This document shows, piece after piece, positions 16,222 through 25,608 of a DNA stretch of 55,997 nt. The stretch spans positions 1-55,997 of the forward strand of contig CANQUQ010000015.1 in NCBI GenBank assembly GCA_947627115.1, read 5' to 3'. This stretch comes from an uncultured Acetatifactor sp. (lineage in GTDB: Bacteria > Bacillota > Clostridia > Lachnospirales > Lachnospiraceae). The notes beneath the pieces are model-generated. The model did no database searches and had not been told where the DNA came from. It was given only the letters and a program-made list of their open reading frames with translations. Positions within the stretch are counted from its first letter, which is position 1. Each line of letters starts with the position of its first letter. The position numbers were made by a program, and so were the translations under genes.

Positions 16222-16349
16222 GTAACGGTTTGAGATTCGACAAAACTTTTCGTTGACAGAAACAGTGAAAATCAGCGTTTTTTCCCGCCGGGGCGACAGA
16301 TATCCCCACCGGGGCGCGGATCGGACTGTTCGGAAAGGATAGAGCAGAA

Positions 16350-18182
16350 ATGAGACAGAAAAGAGAAGATATCAGAAATGTTGCCATCATCGCCCACGTG
16401 GATCACGGTAAGACCACTCTGGTGGACGAGCTGCTGAAGCAGAGCGGCGTATTCCGCAAGGGACAGGAGGTGGCCGAGCGGATCATGGATTCCAACGAGA
16501 TCGAGCGGGAGCGCGGCATCACCATCCTGTCCAAGAACACCGCCGTTACGTACAGGAACACCAAGATCAACATCATCGACACGCCGGGCCACGCGGATTT
16601 CGGCGGCGAGGTGGAGCGGGTCCTGAAAATGGTGGACGGCGTCATCCTGGTGGTAGACGCCTTTGAGGGAGCCATGCCCCAGACAAAATTCGTGCTGCGG
16701 AAGGCATTGGAGCTGAAGCATCCCGTCATCGTCTGCATCAACAAGATCGACCGGCCGGAGGCCAGGCCCGACGAAGTGGTGAACGAGGTGCTGGAGCTGT
16801 TCCTGGAACTGGACGCGGATGACGCCCAGCTGGACTGCCCCTTTGTCTTTACCTCCGCAAAGACCGGCGTCGCCTCCATGGACGCCCACACTCCCGGCAC
16901 CAGCATGGAGCCCCTGTTCGAGACGATCGTGAACTACATCCCCGCCCCGGAGGGAGATCCCGACGCAGGCACTCAGGTGCTGATCAGTACGATCGACTAT
17001 AACGAATACGTGGGACGGATCGGCGTGGGAAAGGTGGACAACGGAAGGATCGCCGTGAACCAGGAGGTGGTCATCTGCAACCACCACGAAACGGACAAGC
17101 AGATCCGGGTGAAGGTGAGCAAGCTCTACGAGTTCGACGGTCTGAACAAGGTGGAGGTCAGGGAGGCGGGCATAGGCGCCATCGTCGCCATATCCGGCAT
17201 CAGCGACCTGCACATCGGGGATACCATCTGCTCCCCCGATCATGTGATCCCCATCCCGTTCCAGAAGATCAGCGAGCCCACCATCGCCATGCAGTTCATG
17301 GTCAACGATTCTCCGCTGGCGGGCCTGGAGGGCAAATACGTGACCAGCCGCCACATTCGGGACAGACTGTTTCGGGAGCTGAATACCGACGTTTCTCTTC
17401 GGGTGGAGGAGACGGATACCACGGAATGCTTCAAGGTGTCCGGCCGGGGCGAACTCCATCTGTCGGTCCTGATCGAGAATATGCGGCGGGAGGGTTACGA
17501 ATTTGCCGTCAGCAAGGCAGAGGTGCTCTTTCGGACCGACGGGAACGGCAAACGCACGGAGCCTATGGAGCTGTGCTATATTGATGTGCCCAACGAATTT
17601 TCCGGCGCCGTCATTGAAAAGCTGGGCCAGAGAAGGGGCGAGCTGCGAAACATGAGTTCCATTTCCGGCGGCACCTACACCCGCCTGGAGTTCTCCATAC
17701 CCGCCAGAGGCCTGATCGGATACCGGGGAGAGTTCCTGACGGACACAAAGGGAAACGGGATCATGAATACCGTCTTTGACGGCTATGCTCCCTACAAGGG
17801 CGATATTCAGTACCGAAAGCAGGGCTCCCTGATCGCCTTCGAGGCGGGCGAGACCATCACCTACGGGCTGTTCAATGCCCAGGAGCGGGGCACTCTCTTT
17901 GTGGGCCCCGGCGAAAAGGTATACGCCGGCATGGTGATCGGCCAGACGGGGCGCAGTGAAGACATAGAGGTGAATGTCTGCAAGAAGAAGCAGCTGACGA
18001 ACACCCGCTCCTCCGGTGCGGACGAGGCCCTGCGCCTGACGCCGCCCAAGATCCTCTCACTGGAGCAGGCCCTGGATTTCATTGACACGGATGAGCTTCT
18101 GGAGGTGACTCCCACCAACCTGCGGATCCGGAAAAAGATCCTGGATCCCACTCTGCGCAAGAGAGCCGCCATGAGAAATTAA
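16350..18182 (+). CDS. typA: Translational GTPase TypA/BipA
   Basis: A 610-residue ribosome-associated GTPase of the EF-G superfamily, linked to stress growth and large-subunit assembly. G1 is AHVDHGKTTL near residue 15, G3 is DTPGHADFGGEV, and G4 is NKIDRPEARP. The C-terminal GRGELHLSVLIENMRREGYE and RGLIGYRGEFLTDT elements and KKQLTNTRSSGADEAL are diagnostic of TypA. The ATG has AAAGGA upstream. The stop codon shares bases with that of the convergent spoIVB (TTAA at 18179-18182), and no terminator lies between them. Confidence 0.97.
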   Translation: MRQKREDIRNVAIIAHVDHGKTTLVDELLKQSGVFRKGQEVAERIMDSNEIERERGITILSKNTAVTYRNTKINIIDTPGHADFGGEVERVLKMVDGVILVVDAFEGAMPQTKFVLRKALELKHPVIVCINKIDRPEARPDEVVNEVLELFLELDADDAQLDCPFVFTSAKTGVASMDAHTPGTSMEPLFETIVNYIPAPEGDPDAGTQVLISTIDYNEYVGRIGVGKVDNGRIAVNQEVVICNHHETDKQIRVKVSKLYEFDGLNKVEVREAGIGAIVAISGISDLHIGDTICSPDHVIPIPFQKISEPTIAMQFMVNDSPLAGLEGKYVTSRHIRDRLFRELNTDVSLRVEETDTTECFKVSGRGELHLSVLIENMRREGYEFAVSKAEVLFRTDGNGKRTEPMELCYIDVPNEFSGAVIEKLGQRRGELRNMSSISGGTYTRLEFSIPARGLIGYRGEFLTDTKGNGIMNTVFDGYAPYKGDIQYRKQGSLIAFEAGETITYGLFNAQERGTLFVGPGEKVYAGMVIGQTGRSEDIEVNVCKKKQLTNTRSSGADEALRLTPPKILSLEQALDFIDTDELLEVTPTNLRIRKKILDPTLRKRAAMRN

Positions 18183-19537
18183 TGTTCCAGCATATTTTCA
18201 ATAAAGATCCCGTATCCTCTGGTGCTGTCCTGCACGAGAACGTGCGTTACGGCGCCCACGATCTTCCCGTTCTGAATGATGGGGCTGCCGCTCATCCCCT
18301 GAACGATGCCCCCGGTGACCTCGATCAGCGCCGGGTCCGTGACCTTCAGCTCAATGCCCCGGTTCACATTGTCATGATCGAGATGCACCGCCGTGATCTC
18401 CACATCGTAGTATCCGGCGGTGTCCTCAACGGTACAGAGGATCTGGGCCGGGCCTTTTTGGATCTCCTGCTTCAGACCGATCGGCATCGGCTCGCCGTCT
18501 GCCAGCTCCAGGGCATTGTCATTGCAGACGCCGAAGATCCCTCTGCTGCTGTTGCTGGTGATATCTCCCAGGACATTCTCTTCGGAATAGACGATCATAC
18601 CTGTCATCTCTCCGGGGTCGCCGTCGCTCCCCTTCTTAATGTCCACAATATCCGTGCTGTAAAGCGTGCCGTCCTCCATATGCATCAGCGTGCTGGTATC
18701 GATATCGTTGATCCCGTGTCCCAATGCGCCGAAATTCCCCTGACCGTCAATGTAGGTCATCGTTCCCACGCCCTGGGCGTTGTCCCTGACCCACACGCCG
18801 ATCTTGTACTCTCCGTTCACGTCCTGAACGGGGTCCACGCGGACATCCATGAGCTCGCCGCCGCGCTCCAGCGTCAGGGTGATCTGATTCCCGCCGCAGT
18901 TGCGTATCCGCTGTATAAAGTCCTCCTTCTCGGTCACGTTCTCACCGTTCACCCGGCGGATGTAATCCCCCGATTTCAGCACGTATTTTCCGGGGGAATA
19001 GCTGACGCCGTCCTGCCCCTGAAATTCTCCCGTTCCCACCACCAGCAGTCCGTCCGTCTTCACGTAAATACCGATGGGCGCTCCCACCGGTATCAGCTCC
19101 TGATCCCTGATGACCTGAATATCGACCTGCTTGATGGGCAGGAAGCCGAACAGCTTCACGAACATGCGATAGCTCGTCTCCTCCGGTGCCTTCATGGTCA
19201 CGGTCCTGTTCAGGTCTATATCCACGGCCCCTGCCGGTATATTGCTTGTCCCGCTCTCACTGACGCTGACGATCGCCGCCTCGGCAGGCACTCCCAGGAA
19301 AAAGGACTGCTCCTGATCCGCCCGCACGTTGATGACGGACGGTATCCGGCTGTCTATTCTGAAATAAAATGTGCCCGTCAGCGCGGCACAACTGAAAAGC
19401 AGCGCAATACAGAGACAGAAACGGTAAACTTTAAGCCGCCTCATCCGCTGCTTCCAGTTCTGCAGCAGGATGACTACATCCTGCCCGGCCTGTTCCCTGA
19501 TCCTGTCATTGTCTTCGCTGCCTGCCCGACGCCTCAT
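18179..19537 (-). CDS. spoIVB: SpoIVB serine peptidase
   Basis: A 452-residue sporulation signalling protease (family S55). In B. subtilis it is exported from the forespore and cleaves SpoIVFA to trigger sigma-K activation. There is one membrane helix (about residues 38-58), a PDZ domain (about 150-240) and the peptidase domain. His274 lies in GALGHGIND and Ser416 in GMSGSPI. Asp401 (VTDPALIE) has the same spacing to the serine as in the B. subtilis enzyme. ATG at 19537 with GGGAG upstream is preferred to GTG at 19543. recN lies upstream, as in Bacillus, but spo0A does not follow. Confidence 0.95.
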   Translation of the reverse strand: MRRRAGSEDNDRIREQAGQDVVILLQNWKQRMRRLKVYRFCLCIALLFSCAALTGTFYFRIDSRIPSVINVRADQEQSFFLGVPAEAAIVSVSESGTSNIPAGAVDIDLNRTVTMKAPEETSYRMFVKLFGFLPIKQVDIQVIRDQELIPVGAPIGIYVKTDGLLVVGTGEFQGQDGVSYSPGKYVLKSGDYIRRVNGENVTEKEDFIQRIRNCGGNQITLTLERGGELMDVRVDPVQDVNGEYKIGVWVRDNAQGVGTMTYIDGQGNFGALGHGINDIDTSTLMHMEDGTLYSTDIVDIKKGSDGDPGEMTGMIVYSEENVLGDITSNSSRGIFGVCNDNALELADGEPMPIGLKQEIQKGPAQILCTVEDTAGYYDVEITAVHLDHDNVNRGIELKVTDPALIEVTGGIVQGMSGSPIIQNGKIVGAVTHVLVQDSTRGYGIFIENMLEH

Positions 19538-19675
19538 GCACACACACTCCCAAATTCTTTGTTCTCAACGCTGCTGTCCGCCGCATTGTCTACGCTGTTG
19601 ACATTGCCCTCATTGTTGTGCTGACATTGTCCTCATCCCAATGTTGACAGTGTGTGTACTTTTATCGATTTTTAT

Positions 19676-21376
19676 TTATCTTTGCCGTTTAAATTTGTTT
19701 TTCTGCTCCAGTGCCTGGGCCCTCATCTCTCGCGCGTTGGATAACGCCGCATCCGTCAGCGTATCGCTGCCCAGCAGTCTCGCCAGCTCCCTCAGGCTCT
19801 CCTCTCCCTCCACCGGACGGATATCGGTGATGGTATTGTCCTCCGTGCTGCTCTTTTCAATGACAAAATGCCGGTCCGCCATGGCTGCGATCTGGGCCAG
19901 ATGCGTGATACAGATGACCTGCGTGCTCCGGGCCACCGTATCCAGCTGGCCGGATACCCGCCAGGCCGTCCTGCCGCTGATCCCCGCGTCTATCTCATCA
20001 AAGATCAGCGTGCCCACGGAATCCTTCCCCGCCAGCACGGTCTTTATCGCCAGCATGATCCTGGACAGCTCACCGCCGCTGGCCACCTGGTCCAGGGGCT
20101 TCAGGCTCTCCCCCGGATTGGTGGAGATCAAAAATTCCACATCGTCATACCCCTTCGCCGAGACCGGCTGACCGGGGCGCACCGCTATCTCAAACTCCAC
20201 CGTCAGGAAATTCAACTGCTGCAGGGCTTCCTTTAACTCCGCCGCCAGACGGACGGCGTTCCCGGACCGCACGGCCGACAGCTCTCCGCAGGCTTCTTTC
20301 AGCTCCCGCTCCCGGCCGCTCAGCTGTTCCTTCAGACTCCCTATATACGCATCATAATCCGACAGCTTTGCCAGGAGCCGCTTTCTCTCTTCACCGCAGC
20401 CCAACACCGCCTGTATGGTGCCCCCGTACTTTTCCTTCAGATGATTCAGAAGATTCAGCCTCTTCTCCACACGTGCAAAATCCTCACCGTCAAATTCACA
20501 GCGGCTCATATACTCCGAAAGATCGCGGTTATAATCGGACAGCAGGCTGTCCACCTCCGCCAGCTGCCGCTCCAGCTCCTCCAGGCGCGGGTCATACACG
20601 GATACGCTGCGCAGCCCCTTCAGCGCCCGGCTCAAGGCTCCGGCCGCGCCTCCCTCCATATCGCTCCCCGTATACCGGTAGCTCTCCGTAAGATTCTCCA
20701 TGATCCGCCTGCTGTTCGCCATGAGGCGGTACTGCTGCTCCAGCTCCTCATCCTCGCCGGGGACAGGCTTCGCCTGTTCGATCTCCTGCCATTCGAACTC
20801 GGCCAGCGCCCTTTCCCTTTCCCTGACGGATTCCTCCATCGATTCCTCCTCAAGCCGGCGCCGAAGCTCCCTGCACTCACGGCTGAGGCCGGCCACCTTT
20901 GCTGCGATGGGGAGCAGCTCCTCCCCGCAGTAACCGTCAAGGATCTCCAGATGATTCTTTTTGTGCAGCAGGGACTGATGCTCGTGCTGACCGTGGATGT
21001 CAAGCAGCACCTCGGCCAGCTCCTTCACCTGCTTCGCCGTGACGGCTTCTCCGTTGATCCTGCAGGTGCTCTTTCCCGCCTGGAGCCGCCTGCTGAGGAT
21101 GACGCTGCCGTCCTCCTGAGGCTCCAGATCCATTTTTTCAAGGGCTCTCCGCACCTTCGGACTGTCCTCGCTAAATACCAGCTCCACCAGCGCGCTCTCG
21201 GCGCCCTTTCGCAGCATGTCCCTTTCAAATTTACTGCCCAGCGCCAGATTCAGGCTTCCGATCAGCAGGGATTTTCCTGCGCCCGTCTCACCGGTGAGTA
21301 TATTCAGACCGGGGCCGAAATCCACCTCCGCCTCTTCTATCAGCGCCAGATTTTTCACGTGTAAGCTCTGCAGCAT
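19676..21376 (-). CDS. recN: DNA repair protein RecN
   Basis: A 566-residue SMC-like ATPase acting in double-strand-break repair. Walker A GETGAGKSLLIGSL is at about residues 29-42, followed by a long coiled-coil middle. The C-terminal signature is VASGGELSRIMLAIK and Walker B is TLIFDEIDAGISGR. The CITHLAQIAAMADRH element is typical. The length is family-normal. Its order with argR upstream and spoIVB downstream is the classical Firmicute one. A palindrome-SD cassette supplies the ribosome binding site (GTGAGG). Confidence 0.97.
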   Translation of the reverse strand: MLQSLHVKNLALIEEAEVDFGPGLNILTGETGAGKSLLIGSLNLALGSKFERDMLRKGAESALVELVFSEDSPKVRRALEKMDLEPQEDGSVILSRRLQAGKSTCRINGEAVTAKQVKELAEVLLDIHGQHEHQSLLHKKNHLEILDGYCGEELLPIAAKVAGLSRECRELRRRLEEESMEESVRERERALAEFEWQEIEQAKPVPGEDEELEQQYRLMANSRRIMENLTESYRYTGSDMEGGAAGALSRALKGLRSVSVYDPRLEELERQLAEVDSLLSDYNRDLSEYMSRCEFDGEDFARVEKRLNLLNHLKEKYGGTIQAVLGCGEERKRLLAKLSDYDAYIGSLKEQLSGRERELKEACGELSAVRSGNAVRLAAELKEALQQLNFLTVEFEIAVRPGQPVSAKGYDDVEFLISTNPGESLKPLDQVASGGELSRIMLAIKTVLAGKDSVGTLIFDEIDAGISGRTAWRVSGQLDTVARSTQVICITHLAQIAAMADRHFVIEKSSTEDNTITDIRPVEGEESLRELARLLGSDTLTDAALSNAREMRAQALEQKNKFKRQR

Positions 21377-21405
21377 GTATCCTCACATTCCGCCGTATCT
21401 ACGGC
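21377..21405 (-). repeat. Palindrome-SD cassette, copy 3 (before recN)
   Basis: On the minus strand GCCGTA-GA-TACGGC is followed by GGAATGTGAGGATAC and the recN ATG. The palindrome to start distance is 15 nt. Confidence 0.75.
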
Positions 21406-21438
21406 CAAAAGCTCCATGGATCCCACTCTCTTCCGAAT

Positions 21439-21891
21439 TTATCTCTCCATGGATCTCTCCAGCTCTTCCATCAGCGCCGCAGCCCCCTCCTGCGTGCGCA
21501 CCGCCACAAAGATAGTATCGTCTCCTGCGATACAGCCGACGATCTCCGGGAAATCCAGCGCATCCAGCGCTGCCGCCACCGCCATGGCCATTCCCGCCAC
21601 CGTCCTGATCACCAAAATATTCTGAGCCATGCCCATGGAGACAAAGCCGTCCCGCAGCACGCGCAGGAACCTGTCCTCCATCTGACCGCTCTCCTGCCGC
21701 AGAACGGCGTATTTCTGCCGGCCGTCCGCGGCAGATACCTTGGTCAGCTTCAGCTCCCTGATATCCCTGGACACAGTCGCCTGTGTCACCGCTATACCCG
21801 CGGCCTTCAGTCTGTCCGCAAGCTCCTCCTGAGTCTCCACGTCGTAATTTTGAATCAGTTCCAAAATCTTTCTCTGACGATTTTTCTTCAT
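21439..21891 (-). CDS. argR: Arginine repressor ArgR/AhrC
   Basis: A 150-residue transcription regulator of arginine synthesis and catabolism. The N-terminal winged helix includes QEELADRLKAAGIAVTQATV and SRDIRELKL (about residues 20-50). The C-terminal oligomerisation and arginine-binding domain contains VGCIAGDDTIFVAVRT (about 117-132), with the Asp-Asp pair that contacts arginine. GAGAGGGAG precedes the ATG. It lies 9 nt after nadK and before recN, as in other Firmicutes. Confidence 0.96.
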   Translation of the reverse strand: MKKNRQRKILELIQNYDVETQEELADRLKAAGIAVTQATVSRDIRELKLTKVSAADGRQKYAVLRQESGQMEDRFLRVLRDGFVSMGMAQNILVIRTVAGMAMAVAAALDALDFPEIVGCIAGDDTIFVAVRTQEGAAALMEELERSMER

Positions 21892-21900
21892 GGCTCCCTC

Positions 21901-22773
21901 TCAATCTGTCATTTTCCGCTGGAGGACCTCCAGAAAGCTGACCTGACTCAGTTTGATAAACGCCGTGCTCTCCCCCGACTCGGCGATGCGGACCCTGTCG
22001 CCTGTGCGAAGGGGAATCACATGGCTGCCGTCAAAGCTGACCTCCACCGTCTGTATCCGCTCTTCCCGCCCCTTCGGTATCTCGATCTCGATCACATCCT
22101 CCGGGGAGAGAATGATGCTGCGCCGGTTCAGGGTGTGGGGACAGATGGGCGTCAGTGTGATCAGTCTGGCCTTCGGCTCCACCAGGGGCCCGCCCGCGGA
22201 CAGATTGTAGCCCGTGGAGCCTGTGGGCGTAGTGACGATGACGCCGTCGGCGTTATATTCATGGAGGAACTGTCCGTTCACATAGATCTTATATTTTATG
22301 ATCTGCAGGGAACCCACGCGGGAGATCACAATGTCATTCAGCGCCCATCCCTCCTCGGTGCGTCCCTCCGCAAGGACGGCTCTGCCGTTGAGCATCATGC
22401 GTTTCTCCTGCTCATAATCCCCGGCGATCAGGCGTTCCAGCGACTCCTCCAGATTCTCCGGCTCGATCTCCGTCATATAGCCCAGGGTCCCCAGCTTCAC
22501 GCCGATGATGGGAATGTTCCGCTTCTTGGTCTCCCTTGCGGCCTGCAGCACGGTGCCGTCTCCGCCCAGCACCAGCATGCAGTCTACGTCGCCGGGAATG
22601 TCGTCAAAGGCCTCCTCATCGGACGCAGGCCTCCCCTCCCGGCGCCCGGTCTCTCCCGCACGGACCAGCACCGTACAGCGCTGTCCCTCCCGCTCCAGAA
22701 AGCTGCGTATGCGCATCGTGACAGCCAGGTCTCTGTCCTTGTGTTCATTTGTGTAGATCAAAAAATGCTTCAT
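21901..22773 (-). CDS. nadK: NAD kinase
   Basis: A 290-residue cytoplasmic kinase making NADP from NAD. The CMLVLGGDGTVLQAAR motif carries the conserved GGDGT. LNDIVISR, NADGVIVTTPTGSTGYNLSAGGP and the C-terminal SFDGS element complete the family pattern. ATG at 22773 is chosen because GAGGG lies just upstream and homologs begin at this KHFLIYTNE-type start; the open frame extends 35 codons further upstream without support. A palindrome-SD cassette variant precedes it. tlyA lies 56 nt upstream and argR 9 nt downstream. Confidence 0.96.
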   Translation of the reverse strand: MKHFLIYTNEHKDRDLAVTMRIRSFLEREGQRCTVLVRAGETGRREGRPASDEEAFDDIPGDVDCMLVLGGDGTVLQAARETKKRNIPIIGVKLGTLGYMTEIEPENLEESLERLIAGDYEQEKRMMLNGRAVLAEGRTEEGWALNDIVISRVGSLQIIKYKIYVNGQFLHEYNADGVIVTTPTGSTGYNLSAGGPLVEPKARLITLTPICPHTLNRRSIILSPEDVIEIEIPKGREERIQTVEVSFDGSHVIPLRTGDRVRIAESGESTAFIKLSQVSFLEVLQRKMTD

Positions 22774-22807
22774 TTTCCCTCGCATTCTGCGCGCATCCCC
22801 AACGCGC
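22774..22807 (-). repeat. Palindrome-SD cassette, copy 4 (before nadK, divergent stem)
   Basis: The stem is GCGCG-TTGGGGATG-CGCGC rather than GCCG...CGGC, but the following AGAATGCGAGGGAAA-ATG matches the other copies exactly in layout. The distance is 15 nt. Confidence 0.6.
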
Positions 22808-22829
22808 CCGATCGGGTATCCATTCCCTG

Positions 22830-23711
22830 CTAAAGCGTGTGGGAGCGCTCTATCGTCTCCGCGATGCGCCTTTTCCACTCTTCCGTCCCCGACAGTCCCT
22901 CGCCGGACTGCTCAAGCTCTCTCAGAAGCTGTTCTGCAGCTCCCTCCGTCCGTTCCCTGACGGCCTCCTCCGGTTCACGCTCTTTTTTCAGATACAGCAG
23001 ATACTCAATGTTTCCCTCCGGTCCCCTGATGGGGGAATAGTCCAGGTCCAGCACCGTGAATCCTATGCTGTCCGCATAGTCCACGATCCTGGAAATGACC
23101 TCCCGATGAACGGCAGGATCCCGTACCACACCGTTCTTCCCCACCTTCTCACGCCCCGCTTCGAACTGCGGTTTCACCAGACATACCATCTGACCGCCGC
23201 ATTTCAGAAGATTCCTGGCGGGAATGAGGATCTTTGTCAGTGAAATGAAGGAGACATCCGCACTGGCAAAATCCAGCTTGTCCTGTATGTCCTCCGGCTT
23301 CATATAGCGGAAATTGGTCTGTTCCATACAGACCACGCTCCCGTGATTCCTCAGCTTCCACGCAAGCTGTCCGCGGCCCACATCCACGGCGTAGACCCTG
23401 GCGGCTCCGTTCTGCAGCATACAGTCGGTAAAGCCTCCCGTGGACGCACCGATATCCATACATACGCTCCCCCTCAGCGGGAGCGGCCATCTTTCCACGG
23501 CCTTCTCAAGCTTCAGGCCCCCGCGGCTCACATATTTCAGAGGGTTCCCCCTGACCTCCAGCCTGAGGCCCTCCTCCGCAAAGACGGCGCCCGCCTTGTC
23601 CTCCTTCTGACCGTTCACATAGACACAGCCGGACATGATGACGGCTCTGGCTTTTTCTCTGGACTCGGCGCAGCCCCGTTCCACCAGAAGCACATCCAAT
23701 CGCTTTTTCAT
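22830..23711 (-). CDS. tlyA: TlyA-family rRNA methyltransferase / hemolysin A homolog
   Basis: A 293-residue protein. An N-terminal S4 RNA-binding domain (KKRLDVLLVERGCAESREKA, about residues 2-62) is followed by an FtsJ-like Rossmann methyltransferase with the SAM motif MDIGASTGGFTDCML (about 84-98). DVSFISLTKIL and LVKPQFEAGRE are also present. TlyA proteins methylate rRNA 2'-O positions in some bacteria; in Firmicutes the YqxC homolog sits, as here, between dxs and argR. It starts 4 nt after the dxs stop codon and is probably translated with it. Confidence 0.95.
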   Translation of the reverse strand: MKKRLDVLLVERGCAESREKARAVIMSGCVYVNGQKEDKAGAVFAEEGLRLEVRGNPLKYVSRGGLKLEKAVERWPLPLRGSVCMDIGASTGGFTDCMLQNGAARVYAVDVGRGQLAWKLRNHGSVVCMEQTNFRYMKPEDIQDKLDFASADVSFISLTKILIPARNLLKCGGQMVCLVKPQFEAGREKVGKNGVVRDPAVHREVISRIVDYADSIGFTVLDLDYSPIRGPEGNIEYLLYLKKEREPEEAVRERTEGAAEQLLRELEQSGEGLSGTEEWKRRIAETIERSHTL

Positions 23712-23715
23712 CGGC

Positions 23716-25587
23716 TCAACCCTTCTTATTTCCCTTCATCCGCTCGCAGATACTGCGGGTAATGCTCTCCGCGTCAATGCCGACCTCCTGTTTCAAAAGC
23801 TCCACATTGCCGTGCTCCACATAGGCATCCGGAAGACTGATGCCGAGAAAACGTCTCTGAATGCCCTTCCTGTTCATGAGCTCCAGCACCTTTTCCCCGT
23901 ATCCTCCGGCGGCCACATTCTCCTCCATGGTGACGATCAGCACATGATCCTCACACGCCTCCAGGACGGCCTCCTCGTCGATGGGCTTTACAAAGCGGGC
24001 GTTGATCAGACTGACGCCGAATCCCATGGCCTTCAGGGCATCTCTTACGGCCTCCCCGGTCTTTACCATGCTGCCCACGGCAAAAAGCGCGATCTCCCAC
24101 TCCCTGTAGATCCATTCCGCCCTGCCCAGCTCAATGGGAGCGCGGTACTCTCTCAGGCCGTCATAAGCGGTGCCTCTCGGATACCGAACGGCTATAGGGG
24201 CCGACAGATTCACCGCAAATTTCAGCATATCGGACAGCTCCCACTTGTTCTTCGGGGCACAGATATGCATGTTGGGTATCCCGGAGAGATACGTGAAATC
24301 GAAGATCCCCTGATGGGTCTCGCCGTCGCTTCCCACAAGTCCTGCCCTGTCTATGGCGAACACCACCGGAAGATTCTGCAGACAGACATCGTGAAGGATC
24401 TGGTCGTACGCTCTCTGCAGGAAGGAGGAATACACTGCCACGATGGGCTTCAGACCGCCTGCCGCCAGCCCCGCCGCAAAAGTCACCGCATGCTCCTCCG
24501 CTATGCCCACATCGAAAAAGCGGTCGGGATACATATTGCGAAAGCGCTTCAGCCCCGTGCCGTCCGGCATGGCGGCGGTGATCGCCACGATCCGCTCATC
24601 CCTGGCTCCCAGCTTGCACATGACCGTGGAAAAGATATCCGTATAATTGGCCACCGTCCTGGGATGGGAGGGAATGCCCGTCTCAATGTCAAAGGGCTCC
24701 GCTCCGTGGAATCTGGCGGGATGCCGCTCCGCCGGCAGATATCCCTTGCCCTTCTGGGTCAGCACGTGGATCAGCACGGCTCCCTCCACACGCTTTGCCT
24801 CGTTGATCACCCGCACCATTCCGTCGATGTTGTGACCGTCCACAGGCCCAAGGTATGTAATGCCCATATCCTCAAAGAACATGCCGGGGATCACCAGCTG
24901 CTTAAAGCTGCTCTTTGCCCTGCGGATCCCCTTGATGGTACTGCCGCCCCACTTTGTGTTGCGCAGAGCGTTGTAGATTCCCTCTTTCAGATCCAGATAC
25001 CCTGTGGCGGTACGGATATTGTTCAGGTATTTTGAAACGCCGCCCACATTCTCGGAGATCGACATATTGTTGTCATTTAGGATAATAATGAAATTGGTGT
25101 CCAGACGCGCCGCGTTGTTCAGCGCCTCGTAGGCCATGCCGCCGGTCATGGAGCCGTCTCCGATCACGGATACCACCGTGCACGTCTCACCCTTCAGATC
25201 CCTTGCCTTCACCAGTCCCAGCCCCGCAGAGACCGAGGTGGAGCTGTGGCCCGTGTCGAACACGTCACAATTGCTCTCTTTTCTCTTCGGGAATCCGCTG
25301 AGGCCGTGAAATTGGCGCAGATGGTCAAAGCCGTCCCCCCGCCCCGTCAGGATCTTGTGCGTGTACGATTGATGTCCCACATCCCATATGATCTTATCCT
25401 CCGGCAGATTCAGCGCGAGATGCAGCGCCATGGTCAGCTCCACGGTTCCGAGATTGGATCCCAGATGGCCTCCCGTGACGCTGATCTTCTGGATCAGAAA
25501 TTCGCGGATCTCCTGCGCCAGCAGATCATAGTCCTCCCGGTCGATCCTCTTAATGTCATTTGCCTGCTTAATGTTCTCCAACAGCAT
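23716..25587 (-). CDS. dxs: 1-deoxy-D-xylulose-5-phosphate synthase
   Basis: A 623-residue thiamine-diphosphate enzyme catalysing the first step of the MEP isoprenoid pathway from pyruvate and glyceraldehyde 3-phosphate. SVTGGHLGSNLGTVELTMAL and GHQSYTHKILTGR are followed by the ThDP motif VVSVIGDGSMTGGMAYEALN. DVGIAEEHAVTFAAGLA and DRAGLVGSDGETHQGIFD are diagnostic. Length is normal. It lies 21 nt behind ispA, whose product uses the pathway's end products, so the pair is metabolically coherent. Confidence 0.98.
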   Translation of the reverse strand: MLLENIKQANDIKRIDREDYDLLAQEIREFLIQKISVTGGHLGSNLGTVELTMALHLALNLPEDKIIWDVGHQSYTHKILTGRGDGFDHLRQFHGLSGFPKRKESNCDVFDTGHSSTSVSAGLGLVKARDLKGETCTVVSVIGDGSMTGGMAYEALNNAARLDTNFIIILNDNNMSISENVGGVSKYLNNIRTATGYLDLKEGIYNALRNTKWGGSTIKGIRRAKSSFKQLVIPGMFFEDMGITYLGPVDGHNIDGMVRVINEAKRVEGAVLIHVLTQKGKGYLPAERHPARFHGAEPFDIETGIPSHPRTVANYTDIFSTVMCKLGARDERIVAITAAMPDGTGLKRFRNMYPDRFFDVGIAEEHAVTFAAGLAAGGLKPIVAVYSSFLQRAYDQILHDVCLQNLPVVFAIDRAGLVGSDGETHQGIFDFTYLSGIPNMHICAPKNKWELSDMLKFAVNLSAPIAVRYPRGTAYDGLREYRAPIELGRAEWIYREWEIALFAVGSMVKTGEAVRDALKAMGFGVSLINARFVKPIDEEAVLEACEDHVLIVTMEENVAAGGYGEKVLELMNRKGIQRRFLGISLPDAYVEHGNVELLKQEVGIDAESITRSICERMKGNKKG

Positions 25588-25608
25588 ACCTTTATCCCCT
25601 GTTTATTC

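Noticed and set aside
19585..19640. Tandem repeat upstream of spoIVB (ATGAGGACAATGTCA-like units)
   Set aside because: Only two imperfect units of about 23 nt are visible; too degenerate to call a repeat element or operator.
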